Origin: an uncultured Thermoleophilia bacterium
GTDB lineage: Bacteria > Actinomycetota > Thermoleophilia > UBA2241
Direction: 5' to 3'
Assembly (NCBI GenBank): GCA_903921965.1
Contig: CAIXSE010000468.1
Location: forward strand, 1-6,494
Length of the DNA: 6,494 nucleotides
Shown: positions 1 through 5,694 of the stretch, piece after piece
Layout: every line of letters starts with the position of its first letter
How positions within the stretch are numbered: position 1 is the stretch's first letter
The notes under the pieces: generated by a model
Told to the model about the DNA's origin: nothing
Databases searched by the model: none
Seen by the model: only the letters and a program-made list of their open reading frames with translations
Program-made: the position numbers and the translations under genes

Positions 1-1254
1 GCCGACCTCGACGACATCATCCTGCCCGGCGTGACCAACTGGAACAGCCCGGGGTTCTTCGCCTACTTCCCGTCCAACGCCGACCTCTCCACGGTGCTGG
101 CCGACCTCGTCTCGTCCGGGCTCGGCGTCCAAGGCATGAGCTGGCAGACGAGTCCCGCCGCGACCGAGCTCGAGGACGTGGTCATGGAGTGGCTGCGCGA
201 GATGGTCGGGCTGCCCGGCACGTTCACCGGCGTCATCCAGGACACCGCCAGCACGGCCACGTTCACGGCCCTGCTGTGCGCGCGCGAGCGCACGACCGGC
301 TTCTGCCAGAACCGCGGCGGCCTGCAGACCGAGAAGGCGCCGCTGGTCGTGTACGCCTCGGACCAGGCGCACAGCTCCATCCCCAAGGCCGCCCTGCTGG
401 CAGGGTTCGGCGAGGAGAACCTGCACCTCGTCGGCACCGACGGCGACCACGCCATGCGTATCGACCTCCTGCGCATCGCCGTGGAGAAGGACATGGCGGC
501 GGGCCGGCGGCCGTGCGCCGTGGTGGCCGCCGTCGGCACCACCGCCACCACCGCGCTAGACCCGGTGCGCGGCATCGCCGAGCTGGCCGCGCGCGCGGGC
601 ATGTGGCTCCACGTCGACGCCGCGCTCGCCGGTACGGCGATGATCTGCCCCGAGTACCGCTGGATGTGGGACGGCGTGGAGGCCGCCGACTCCGTCGTCT
701 TCAACCCGCACAAGTGGCTCGGCACCGTCTTCGACCTCTCCGCTTACTACGTGCGCGACCCCGAGCACCTCGTGCGCGTCATGAGCACCGACCCGAGCTA
801 CCTGCGCACGGCCCAGGACGGCCTCGTGCGCAACCTGCGCGACTGGGGCATCCCGCTCGGCCGCCGCTTCCGCTCCCTCAAGCTGTGGTTCCTGCTCCGC
901 GACCAGGGCGTCGAGGGCCTGCAGGCGCGCATCCGCCGCGACGTCGCGAACGCCGCCTGGCTGGCGGAGCAGGCAGACGCGGCGCCGGGGTGGGAACGCC
1001 TCGCGCCGGCGCCGCTCCAGACCGTGTGCGTGCGCCACGTGCCACCCGCGCTGGCCGGCGACGAGGACGCGCTCACGGCCCACAACCTGGCCGTCGCCGC
1101 CCGGGTCAACGAGGCCGGCCGCGCCTACCTCACGCCTTCGCTGCTGAAAGGCAGGCAGATGATCCGCGTCTCCATCGGTGCCCTCGGCACCGAGCGTGAG
1201 CACGTGCAGATGGCCTGGGACGAGCTGCGCGACGCCGCCCGGGACAGGGGATGA
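1..1254 (+). CDS. Group II PLP-dependent (aromatic-L-amino-acid type) decarboxylase, 5'-truncated by window edge
   Basis: The reading frame is open from base 1, so the true start lies upstream; 417 residues are visible and roughly the first 60-70 of a typical ~480-residue enzyme are missing. An internal GTG at 31 is a codon within the conserved ILPGVTNW stretch, not a start. Visible family marks: PNADL/AYFPSN and GVQGMSWQTSPA near the N-end, DQAHSS (PLP-stacking His), HVDAALAG with the PLP-nitrogen Asp at 616-618, and NPHKWLG with the Schiff-base Lys at 712-714. The loop motif DPSYL keeps the catalytic Tyr (799-801), equivalent to human DDC Tyr332; family knowledge says Phe at this site gives aldehyde synthases, so plain decarboxylation to an amine is expected. 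IPLGRRFRSLKLW follows. It is a cytosolic enzyme, probably a homodimer. The substrate (tyrosine, tryptophan, phenylalanine or DOPA) cannot be decided from sequence. The stop TGA is at 1252-1254, followed by a 144-bp gap to the next gene. Confidence 0.95.
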   Translation, partial: ADLDDIILPGVTNWNSPGFFAYFPSNADLSTVLADLVSSGLGVQGMSWQTSPAATELEDVVMEWLREMVGLPGTFTGVIQDTASTATFTALLCARERTTGFCQNRGGLQTEKAPLVVYASDQAHSSIPKAALLAGFGEENLHLVGTDGDHAMRIDLLRIAVEKDMAAGRRPCAVVAAVGTTATTALDPVRGIAELAARAGMWLHVDAALAGTAMICPEYRWMWDGVEAADSVVFNPHKWLGTVFDLSAYYVRDPEHLVRVMSTDPSYLRTAQDGLVRNLRDWGIPLGRRFRSLKLWFLLRDQGVEGLQARIRRDVANAAWLAEQADAAPGWERLAPAPLQTVCVRHVPPALAGDEDALTAHNLAVAARVNEAGRAYLTPSLLKGRQMIRVSIGALGTEREHVQMAWDELRDAARDRG

Positions 1255-1343
1255 CGTCGTGCCCGTCGAAGTGACCACTCGGTAGCGCGGCCAACGGCGC
1301 CGGGCATCCGGTCACGGACTCGCGCCGCCGCCACGGTACGGAG

Positions 1344-1357
1344 CGCCCGCTCGGGCG
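1344..1357. other. Small GC hairpin in the 1255-1398 spacer
   Basis: CGCCCG at 1344-1349 pairs perfectly with CGGGCG at 1352-1357, leaving a 2-nt loop that must open somewhat in practice. It sits between the decarboxylase stop and the next gene's ribosome site. It could be a weak terminator for the decarboxylase or 5' leader structure for the membrane protein, but in DNA this GC-rich such stems arise easily by chance. I see no convincing -35/-10 pair elsewhere in this 144-bp spacer. Confidence 0.25.
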
Positions 1358-1383
1358 GCGCCGGCGCGCCGGGAACGCAGAAC

Positions 1384-1393
1384 GGGAAGGGGA
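1384..1393 (+). promoter_or_regulatory. Ribosome binding site for the membrane protein gene
   Basis: The purine run GGGAAGGGGA ends 5 nt before the ATG at 1399. It supports that ATG as the start even though the first 60 residues are low-complexity and poorly conserved-looking. Confidence 0.7.
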
Positions 1394-1398
1394 CGGCG

Positions 1399-2841
1399 AT
1401 GACGAAGAAAGGGCCGGAGGACACTGGCGACGCTGCCGCGAAGGACGCGGCGGAAGAGGCCGCCGCCGAACAGACCGCCATCACGCAGGCGGTCGCCGGA
1501 CCGGCGGACGCAGCTGCAGAGTCGGCCGGGACGCGGGCCTCGAAGGCGGCCGCCGACCCGGCCTCGGTGGCCGGGCCGCGGCACCGCATCCGTGGCCGCG
1601 TCCACACGGTGCTGATCGGCATCCTGGTACTGCTCTCGTGCCTGACCGTCGTGGCGACGGGCATCGCGTGGTGGGCCCACTACACGACCCTGAACACCGA
1701 CGGCTACATGAAGATCGTCGGGCCGATCGGCAAGGACCCCGAGGCCATCAAGGCTCTGAGCACGTACATCTCCGGCCAGGTCGTCACGGCGATCGACCTG
1801 CAGGGTCGCGCCGAGTCGGCGCTCCCGTCGCAGCTCAAGTTCCTCGCCGGACCGCTCACCTCCCAGGTCCAGGGGTTCGTCCAGAAAGAGACCGACAAGC
1901 TGCTGAGCACCGACAAGGCCTACCAGGCCTGGCTCAAGATCAACGAGGTCGGCCACCAGGCGGTCGTCGGCCTGCTGCGCAACGAGAACACCTACACCTA
2001 CGTGAAGGGCAGCGACGTGAAGCTGAACCTGCTGCCCCTGGTGAGCGCGGCCATCCAGTGGGTGATCGGCAAGCTGCCGGGGGCCATCGCCGGCAACGTC
2101 AACGTGCCCGTCATCCAGGCGACCACGCCGCCCGACCAGGCGATCCAGGAGATCTCGCAGTGGTCGGGCAGGACGCTTCCCGCCGACTTCGGGCAGATCA
2201 CCCTGCTCGAGAGCGACGCGCTGGGCCCGGCGCAGACCGCCATCAGGATCTTCGACGCCATGATGTGGATCATGCCGCTCATCGTCGCCGTGCTCGTCGC
2301 GCTCTCCATCTGGCTGTCGCACCGGCGCCGGACGACCATCATCGTGCTGGGCATCGGCGTGGTGGTCTCGCTGATCATCACGCACGTGGTGGTCAACCGG
2401 CTCACGCAGATGCTGATCGACAGCCTGACCCCAGGGACCGCGAAGACGCTGATGAGCGACATCGTCGACCGGTCGCTCGACCCGCTCGCCACGGCCACCG
2501 CCTGGATCTGCGTCATCGGCGCCCTGGTGGCGGTCGTGGCCTGGATCGTGGGGCGCAAGGACATCCAGCAGTTCGCGGTGAAGGCCGGCAAGACGGGCGC
2601 CGGCAAGGCCGACGAACTGGCGAAGTCCGACACGCCGACGCTGCGCTGGATGCGCAAGAACGTGGCGCTCCTGCGCATCATCGGTCTCGTCGTGCTCCTC
2701 ATCCTGCTGCTGGTCTCGGCGTCCTCGTGGTTCTGGATCGTCACCTTGCTCATCCTGCTGGCGCTGTACGAAGTGGCGGTCAGCTACGTGAGCGGGGAGT
2801 GGCCCTTCAGGGACCGCGCGCCGCAGCACACCGCGGAGTGA
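1399..2841 (+). CDS. Actinobacterial-type six-helix integral membrane protein of unknown function
   Basis: 480 residues; ATG start chosen from the purine-rich site just upstream. Residues 1-60 are an Ala/Glu/Lys-rich, probably disordered cytoplasmic tail. A basic patch (61-67) precedes TM1 (~71-93). Residues ~94-287 form a large domain predicted outside the membrane, including LNTDGYMKIVGPI, an AGPLTSQVQGFVQ segment and LLPLVSAAIQ. TM2 (~288-306) ends at SHRRRR; TM3 is ~312-332; TM4 ~365-385; a Lys-rich cytoplasmic loop (~386-423) follows; TM5 ~424-441 and TM6 ~444-463 lead to a short charged tail. The basic segments all fall on the predicted cytoplasmic side, so the topology is self-consistent. 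The pattern (TM, 'LNTDxY...' ectodomain, C-terminal helix cluster) resembles hypothetical integral membrane proteins I recall from Actinobacteria. No enzymatic motif is visible and I assign no function. A strong hairpin follows the stop. Confidence 0.88.
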   Translation: MTKKGPEDTGDAAAKDAAEEAAAEQTAITQAVAGPADAAAESAGTRASKAAADPASVAGPRHRIRGRVHTVLIGILVLLSCLTVVATGIAWWAHYTTLNTDGYMKIVGPIGKDPEAIKALSTYISGQVVTAIDLQGRAESALPSQLKFLAGPLTSQVQGFVQKETDKLLSTDKAYQAWLKINEVGHQAVVGLLRNENTYTYVKGSDVKLNLLPLVSAAIQWVIGKLPGAIAGNVNVPVIQATTPPDQAIQEISQWSGRTLPADFGQITLLESDALGPAQTAIRIFDAMMWIMPLIVAVLVALSIWLSHRRRTTIIVLGIGVVVSLIITHVVVNRLTQMLIDSLTPGTAKTLMSDIVDRSLDPLATATAWICVIGALVAVVAWIVGRKDIQQFAVKAGKTGAGKADELAKSDTPTLRWMRKNVALLRIIGLVVLLILLLVSASSWFWIVTLLILLALYEVAVSYVSGEWPFRDRAPQHTAE

Positions 2842-2854
2842 CGGTCTGGATCGA

Positions 2855-2896
2855 GAAGCCGGGGGGCGGGCCGCAGGCGGCCCGCCCCCCGGCTTC
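2855..2896 (+). terminator. Perfect 20-bp GC-rich hairpin, probable terminator of the membrane protein gene
   Basis: Bases 2855-2874 are exactly complementary to 2877-2896, with two bases (AG) between, so the real loop is probably 4-6 nt after the top pairs open. It starts 13 nt after the membrane protein stop. No T-tract follows, so it is the U-less hairpin type often proposed as terminators in high-GC Actinobacteria. The stem is symmetrical, but there is no convergent gene here for it to serve from the other side. Confidence 0.75.
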
Positions 2897-2939
2897 CGCG
2901 TCCCGGCGCCCGGACGCGGCCGTCGGGACGGACGAGACG

Positions 2940-2971
2940 TCCGGCACGGCCGTCCGGCACGGCCGTCCGGC
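2940..2971. repeat. 13-bp tandem direct repeat, two full copies plus a partial third
   Basis: TCCGGCACGGCCG occurs at 2940-2952 and 2953-2965, followed by TCCGGC at 2966-2971. It lies in the 193-bp spacer between the hairpin and the proteinase gene. Each unit contains the palindrome CGGCCG across its end. It could be a binding site for a regulator of the downstream pair or a small slippage duplication; the sequence does not decide. Confidence 0.6.
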
Positions 2972-3034
2972 GCGTCAGGCACGCCGCGCGGCGCCGAAGG
3001 TGTCGCCGCGCCGCGCAGCGGGCACGACGAGACC

Positions 3035-3880
3035 ATGACCTGGGTCGTCGTGCTCATCATCCTCGTCGTGCTCGTCGCCGCCGTCTGGCTCGTCCCGCGC
3101 TGGCTGCGCCGCCGCCGGGACAGGCGACGCCGTCGCCTCATCCGCACGCTCGAGCAGCGCCGCGGCTCGCGCGTCATCACGATGATCCACCGCCAGGAGA
3201 CGGCCACCCTGCTGGGCATCCCCTTCCCGCGCTACATCGACGTCGAGGACTCCGAGCAGGTGCTCAAGGCCGTGCGCATGACGCCGCCCGCCATGCCCAT
3301 CGACCTCGTCCTGCACACGCCCGGAGGGCTGGTGCTGGCCTCGGACCAGATCGCCTGCGCGCTCAAGCGGCACCAGGGCAGGATCACGGTGCTGGTGCCG
3401 CACTACGCCATGTCGGGCGGCACGCTCGTGGCACTGGCCGCCGACGCCATCCTCATGGACGCCGACGCCGTGCTCGGCCCCGTGGATCCGCAGCTCGGCA
3501 ACCCGCTGCGCGGCATGTGGCCGGCGGCGTCCATCCTCGCCGCGCTGAGCGAGCCCAACCCAAACCGCGACGACCAGACGCTGATCCTGGGCGACCTCGC
3601 GCGCAAGGCCATCGCCCAGGTGCGCGACACGGTCGAGGAGCTGGTCCGCGACCGGCTCCCGGGGCGCGCCGCCGAGCTGGCCGCGACGCTGAGCGAGGGC
3701 CGCTGGACGCACGACTACCCCATCCGCATCGACGAGGCCCGCGCTCTGGGACTGCCGGTCGAGGAGGGTCTGCCCGGCGAGGTGTACGAGCTCATGGACC
3801 TCTACCCGCGCCGTTCGCAGCGACGGCCGTCGGTCGAGTACATCCCCGCGCCGTACACCGGCGGCGGCGAGAAGAAGTGA
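3035..3880 (+). CDS. Membrane-anchored SDH_sah-type (ClpP/crotonase-fold) serine proteinase
   Basis: 281 residues. A single hydrophobic segment (~3-20) is followed at once by an Arg-rich run (22-34), so by the positive-inside rule the catalytic domain faces the cytoplasm. The domain shows the family's order of motifs: PRYIDVEDSEQVL (65-77), DLVLHTPGG (90-98, ClpP-like oxyanion turn), HYAMSGGT (123-130) with candidate nucleophile Ser127, LGPVDPQLG (147-155) with Asp151, and WTHDYPI (224-230) with His226. The family (formerly DUF114) is described as a ClpP relative with a Ser-Asp-His triad; assigning Asp151 and His226 to that triad is my inference. Related proteins are called serine dehydrogenase proteinase, but the physiological substrate is generally unknown; membrane protein quality control is plausible. 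The upstream ribosome site is poor (GACGAG close to the ATG); the start is set by the N-terminal helix. It is followed after 59 bp by the SagB-type gene, probably in one operon. Confidence 0.9.
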   Translation: MTWVVVLIILVVLVAAVWLVPRWLRRRRDRRRRRLIRTLEQRRGSRVITMIHRQETATLLGIPFPRYIDVEDSEQVLKAVRMTPPAMPIDLVLHTPGGLVLASDQIACALKRHQGRITVLVPHYAMSGGTLVALAADAILMDADAVLGPVDPQLGNPLRGMWPAASILAALSEPNPNRDDQTLILGDLARKAIAQVRDTVEELVRDRLPGRAAELAATLSEGRWTHDYPIRIDEARALGLPVEEGLPGEVYELMDLYPRRSQRRPSVEYIPAPYTGGGEKK

Positions 3881-3926
3881 CACGACGCCGGCCGGCGGCG
3901 CACGGCGCCAGCCGGCACCAGGCGCC

Positions 3927-3934
3927 GGAGGAGG
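3927..3934 (+). promoter_or_regulatory. Strong ribosome binding site deciding the GTG start at 3940
   Basis: GGAGGAGG lies 5 nt before GTG 3940, inside the stretch that would be coding if the earlier GTG at 3877 were used. It is the main reason for preferring the shorter SagB-type protein. Confidence 0.75.
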
Positions 3935-3939
3935 CAGGC

Positions 3940-4683
3940 GTGGACGACGGCATCGCCGAGCGGTACCTGAGGGAGACGCGGCACAGCCGCGAACGGCTGG
4001 TCGGCGGGCGCATGGACTGGAACGACCAGCCGGCCTGGTTCAAGACCTACCCGGAGGCGCCACGCGTCCCGCTTCCCGAGCCGGCCGTCGCGCCGCCGGG
4101 CGGCGAGCAGCAGGACCTCTTCGGGGTGCTCGGGCGGCGGCGCAGCCTGCGCGAGTACGGGCCCCCGCCGCTCACTCTCGGGGAGCTCTCGGCGCTGCTG
4201 TGGGCGGCCGCCGGGGTCACGGCGCTGCGGCACGGCTTCGCCTTCCGCACCGCGCCGTCGGCCGGCGGCCTCTTCCCCATCGAGCACTACGTGGCGGCGC
4301 ACCGGGTGGAGGGCCTCGAGCCCGGTGTGTACCACTACGCCGTGCTCGAGCGCGCCCTCGAGCGCGTCGTGACCGGCGACGTGCGCCTGCAGCTGGCGCG
4401 CGCCGCCCTCGACCAGCGCATCGCCGCGGACGCGGACGCGGTGTTCGTGTGGACGGCCGTGCTGCAGCGCTCGCGCTGGAAGTACGGGCAGCGCTTCGTG
4501 CGCTACGTGCTGCTGGACGCCGGCCACATCGCCGAGAACGTGGCCCTGGCCGCCGTCGCGCTCGGGCTCGGCACCTGCCAGATCGCCGCCTTCTTCGACG
4601 ACGAGGCGGCGGCCCTGCTCGGCGTGGACCCGGACGAGGAGCCGGTCGTCTACATGACCACGGCCGGCAGGCCGGCAGGCTGA
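3940..4683 (+). CDS. SagB/ThcOx-type FMN-dependent dehydrogenase (nitroreductase fold), stand-alone
   Basis: 247 residues from GTG 3940. The opening (RYLRETRHSRERL, then MDWNDQPAWFKTYP at 25-38) is the usual lead-in of SagB/ThcOx proteins. The nitroreductase core follows: RRRSLREYGPPPL (66-78, phosphate-binding Arg/Ser of the FMN site), RTAPSAGGLFPIEHY (103-117), and GLGTCQIAAFFDDEAAALLG near residues 209-228, ending in VVYMTTAGRP. Known members oxidise azolines to thiazoles/oxazoles in peptide natural products using FMN, but many stand-alone homologues have no known substrate. No cyclodehydratase (YcaO), precursor peptide or transporter is in the window, so that role is not supported here. 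The protein is probably a cytosolic homodimer. An in-frame GTG at 3877 overlaps the proteinase stop by 4 bp (GTGA) and would add 21 residues, rich in Arg, Pro and Ala, unlike the family's N-end. Co-transcription with the proteinase is likely. Confidence 0.88.
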   Translation: MDDGIAERYLRETRHSRERLVGGRMDWNDQPAWFKTYPEAPRVPLPEPAVAPPGGEQQDLFGVLGRRRSLREYGPPPLTLGELSALLWAAAGVTALRHGFAFRTAPSAGGLFPIEHYVAAHRVEGLEPGVYHYAVLERALERVVTGDVRLQLARAALDQRIAADADAVFVWTAVLQRSRWKYGQRFVRYVLLDAGHIAENVALAAVALGLGTCQIAAFFDDEAAALLGVDPDEEPVVYMTTAGRPAG

Positions 4684-4779
4684 GCCGGGCGGCGACGGCC
4701 CCGCCACGAGCGGCGGCCGGCGGGACCGCGCGCGACCCGCGCGGCAGCGGCCGCGGGGCCCGGCCCGGCGCCCGGCCCT
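4684..4779. terminator. Hairpin-rich convergent spacer, possible bidirectional terminator
   Basis: This spacer separates two convergent genes. CCGCGCG at 4726-4732 pairs with CGCGCGG at 4738-4744 around a 5-nt loop. Further on GGGCC (4756-4760) can pair with GGCCC (4774-4778), just ahead of the minus-strand stop. Neither has a T-tract. The convergent setting makes a shared terminator sensible, but the stems are short and almost all G/C, so chance pairing is not excluded. Confidence 0.4.
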
Positions 4780-5637
4780 TCACACCTCCGGCAGGCCTCC
4801 CTCGAGCCAGGCGAGCAGGTCGGCCACCGGCGCGTCCCGCTCCGCCTCGTTGAAGATCTCGTGCAGGAGGCCGGGGTAGACGAGCAGCTTCTTGTCGCGC
4901 GAGCCCGCCGCAGCGAACAGCTCGCGCGCCGCGTCGGTGTGCGCCACGGGGTCGTCGGCGCCGGCCATGACCAGCAGGTGCTGGGTGATGCGGCCGGCGT
5001 GCGCCAGCGCCGACTTCTGCGCCGAGAGCACCTCCGTCGCCCAGCGCGCCGTCGCCGCCCCGTGGTTGAGCGGGTCGGTGCGGTACGCCGCGACCACCTC
5101 GTCGTCGTGCGAGAGGCCGGCCGCGTCGAGCGTGTTGCCGACGTCCATGGCCGGAGCGACGACAGAGGCCAGGTGCGCGAGCGCGAGCTTGTACCGGGGC
5201 ACGGGCTCTGCGAGCCGCAGGAACGGGGCGGAGAGCACCACGCCCGCGAGGTCGCGCGGCCGGCGCTGCTCCACGAAGCACGCGGCGATGAGCCCGCCCA
5301 TGCTGTGGCCGAGCAGGAAGAGCGGGCGCCCGGCCGCCTCGCCGCGGACCCAGTCGAGGAAGGCCGCGGTGTCGTCGAGGTACTCGCGGAAGCGGGTCAC
5401 GTGGCCGCGGCGCCCCGGCGAACGGCCGTGGCCGCGGAGGTCGTAGACGAACGTGGCGAAGCCCCTCTCGGCGAGCTCCCCGCCGAGCTGGCGGTAGCGC
5501 CCGCCGTGCTCCCCGTAGCCGTGCACGACGGCGACCGCGGCACGCGCCTCGCCCGACGGGCGGACCGCGTGGCGCGCCAGCTGCACGCCGTCCGGCGCTG
5601 CGAACTGGTCGGACGTCTCGCTCCAGGTGTCCGGCAT
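4780..5637 (-). CDS. Alpha/beta hydrolase, monoacylglycerol-lipase-like (Hydrolase_4 / S33 type)
   Basis: 285 residues, starting at the ATG complementary to 5635-5637, chosen because AGGAGG precedes it and the homology begins within a few residues. Features: HGYGEHGGRY (39-48), the oxyanion-hole motif typical of monoglyceride lipases; YDLRGHGRSPGRRGHV (65-80); nucleophile elbow LGHSMGG with Ser112; AGADDPV with acid Asp229; and GLLHEIFNE with His259. The spacings Ser-Asp 117 and Asp-His 30 equal those of human monoglyceride lipase (Ser122/Asp239/His269), which fits that family closely. Residues ~140-210 form the cap. There is no signal peptide, so it is probably cytosolic or peripherally membrane-bound, hydrolysing monoacylglycerols, lysophospholipids or similar esters; the exact substrate is inferred only. 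It is divergent from the lipoprotein gene and convergent with the SagB-type gene. The same frame stays open upstream as an artefact of high GC. Confidence 0.93.
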   Translation of the reverse strand: MPDTWSETSDQFAAPDGVQLARHAVRPSGEARAAVAVVHGYGEHGGRYRQLGGELAERGFATFVYDLRGHGRSPGRRGHVTRFREYLDDTAAFLDWVRGEAAGRPLFLLGHSMGGLIAACFVEQRRPRDLAGVVLSAPFLRLAEPVPRYKLALAHLASVVAPAMDVGNTLDAAGLSHDDEVVAAYRTDPLNHGAATARWATEVLSAQKSALAHAGRITQHLLVMAGADDPVAHTDAARELFAAAGSRDKKLLVYPGLLHEIFNEAERDAPVADLLAWLEGGLPEV

Positions 5638-5641
5638 GCTC

Positions 5642-5647
5642 CCTCCT
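5642..5647 (-). promoter_or_regulatory. Consensus ribosome binding site of the lipase-like gene
   Basis: On the minus strand AGGAGG (complement of CCTCCT) stands 4 nt upstream of the ATG, within GAGGAGGGAGC. It fixes the start and rules out the long upstream extension of the frame. Confidence 0.8.
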
Positions 5648-5675
5648 CGAGGCGTGTCGCGGGACCCGCTCCCCC

Positions 5676-5681
5676 ATGCTA
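5676..5681 (-). promoter_or_regulatory. Possible -10 element for the lipase-like gene
   Basis: Read on the minus strand this is TAGCAT, matching TAnnnT, within the only A/T-rich patch of the 57-bp divergent spacer. Initiation ~7 nt downstream would give a leader of about 30 nt carrying the AGGAGG site, a normal layout. I find no good -35, so this is weak and rests on position. Confidence 0.35.
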
Positions 5682-5685
5682 CAGT
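5677..5685 (+). promoter_or_regulatory. Extended -10 promoter element for the SGNH-like lipoprotein gene
   Basis: TGCTACAGT fits the extended -10 pattern TGnTAnnnT of housekeeping sigma factors. It ends 9 nt before the GTG at 5695, so transcription would begin at or within about 3 nt of the start codon. No clear -35 is seen at 16-19 nt (TGTCGC at 5655-5660 is a poor match), as is common for extended -10 promoters. It overlaps the possible minus-strand -10 by two bases. Confidence 0.6.
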
Positions 5686-5694
5686 CGAGCCAGG

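Noticed and set aside
189..1199. 336-codon plus-strand frame within the decarboxylase
   Set aside because: It is an Arg/Ala/Gly/Pro-rich alternate frame of the decarboxylase, which has all PLP motifs in its own frame.
1312..3219. 635-codon open frame on the minus strand opposite the membrane protein
   Set aside because: Its product is Arg/Asp/Gly/His-rich low-complexity sequence with no recognisable domain, it crosses the hairpin and repeats, and it is antisense to a well-formed membrane protein. It is a high-GC shadow.
3517..3939. Upstream extension of the SagB-type frame into the proteinase gene
   Set aside because: The extension is Arg/Pro/Gly-rich out-of-frame translation of the proteinase; a strong ribosome site marks GTG 3940 (only the GTG at 3877 stays as a minor alternative).
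3035..4683. Azole-peptide (TOMM) biosynthetic cluster based on the SagB-type gene
   Set aside because: No YcaO/cyclodehydratase, precursor peptide or exporter is visible in the window; stand-alone SagB relatives are common.
4747..4754. GCGGCCGC palindrome as an operator or recombination site
   Set aside because: An isolated 8-bp GC palindrome is expected by chance in DNA of this composition and has no partner or context.
4892..5446. 184-codon plus-strand frame opposite the lipase
   Set aside because: It is Ser/Ala/Arg-rich antisense translation with no domain and no ribosome site.
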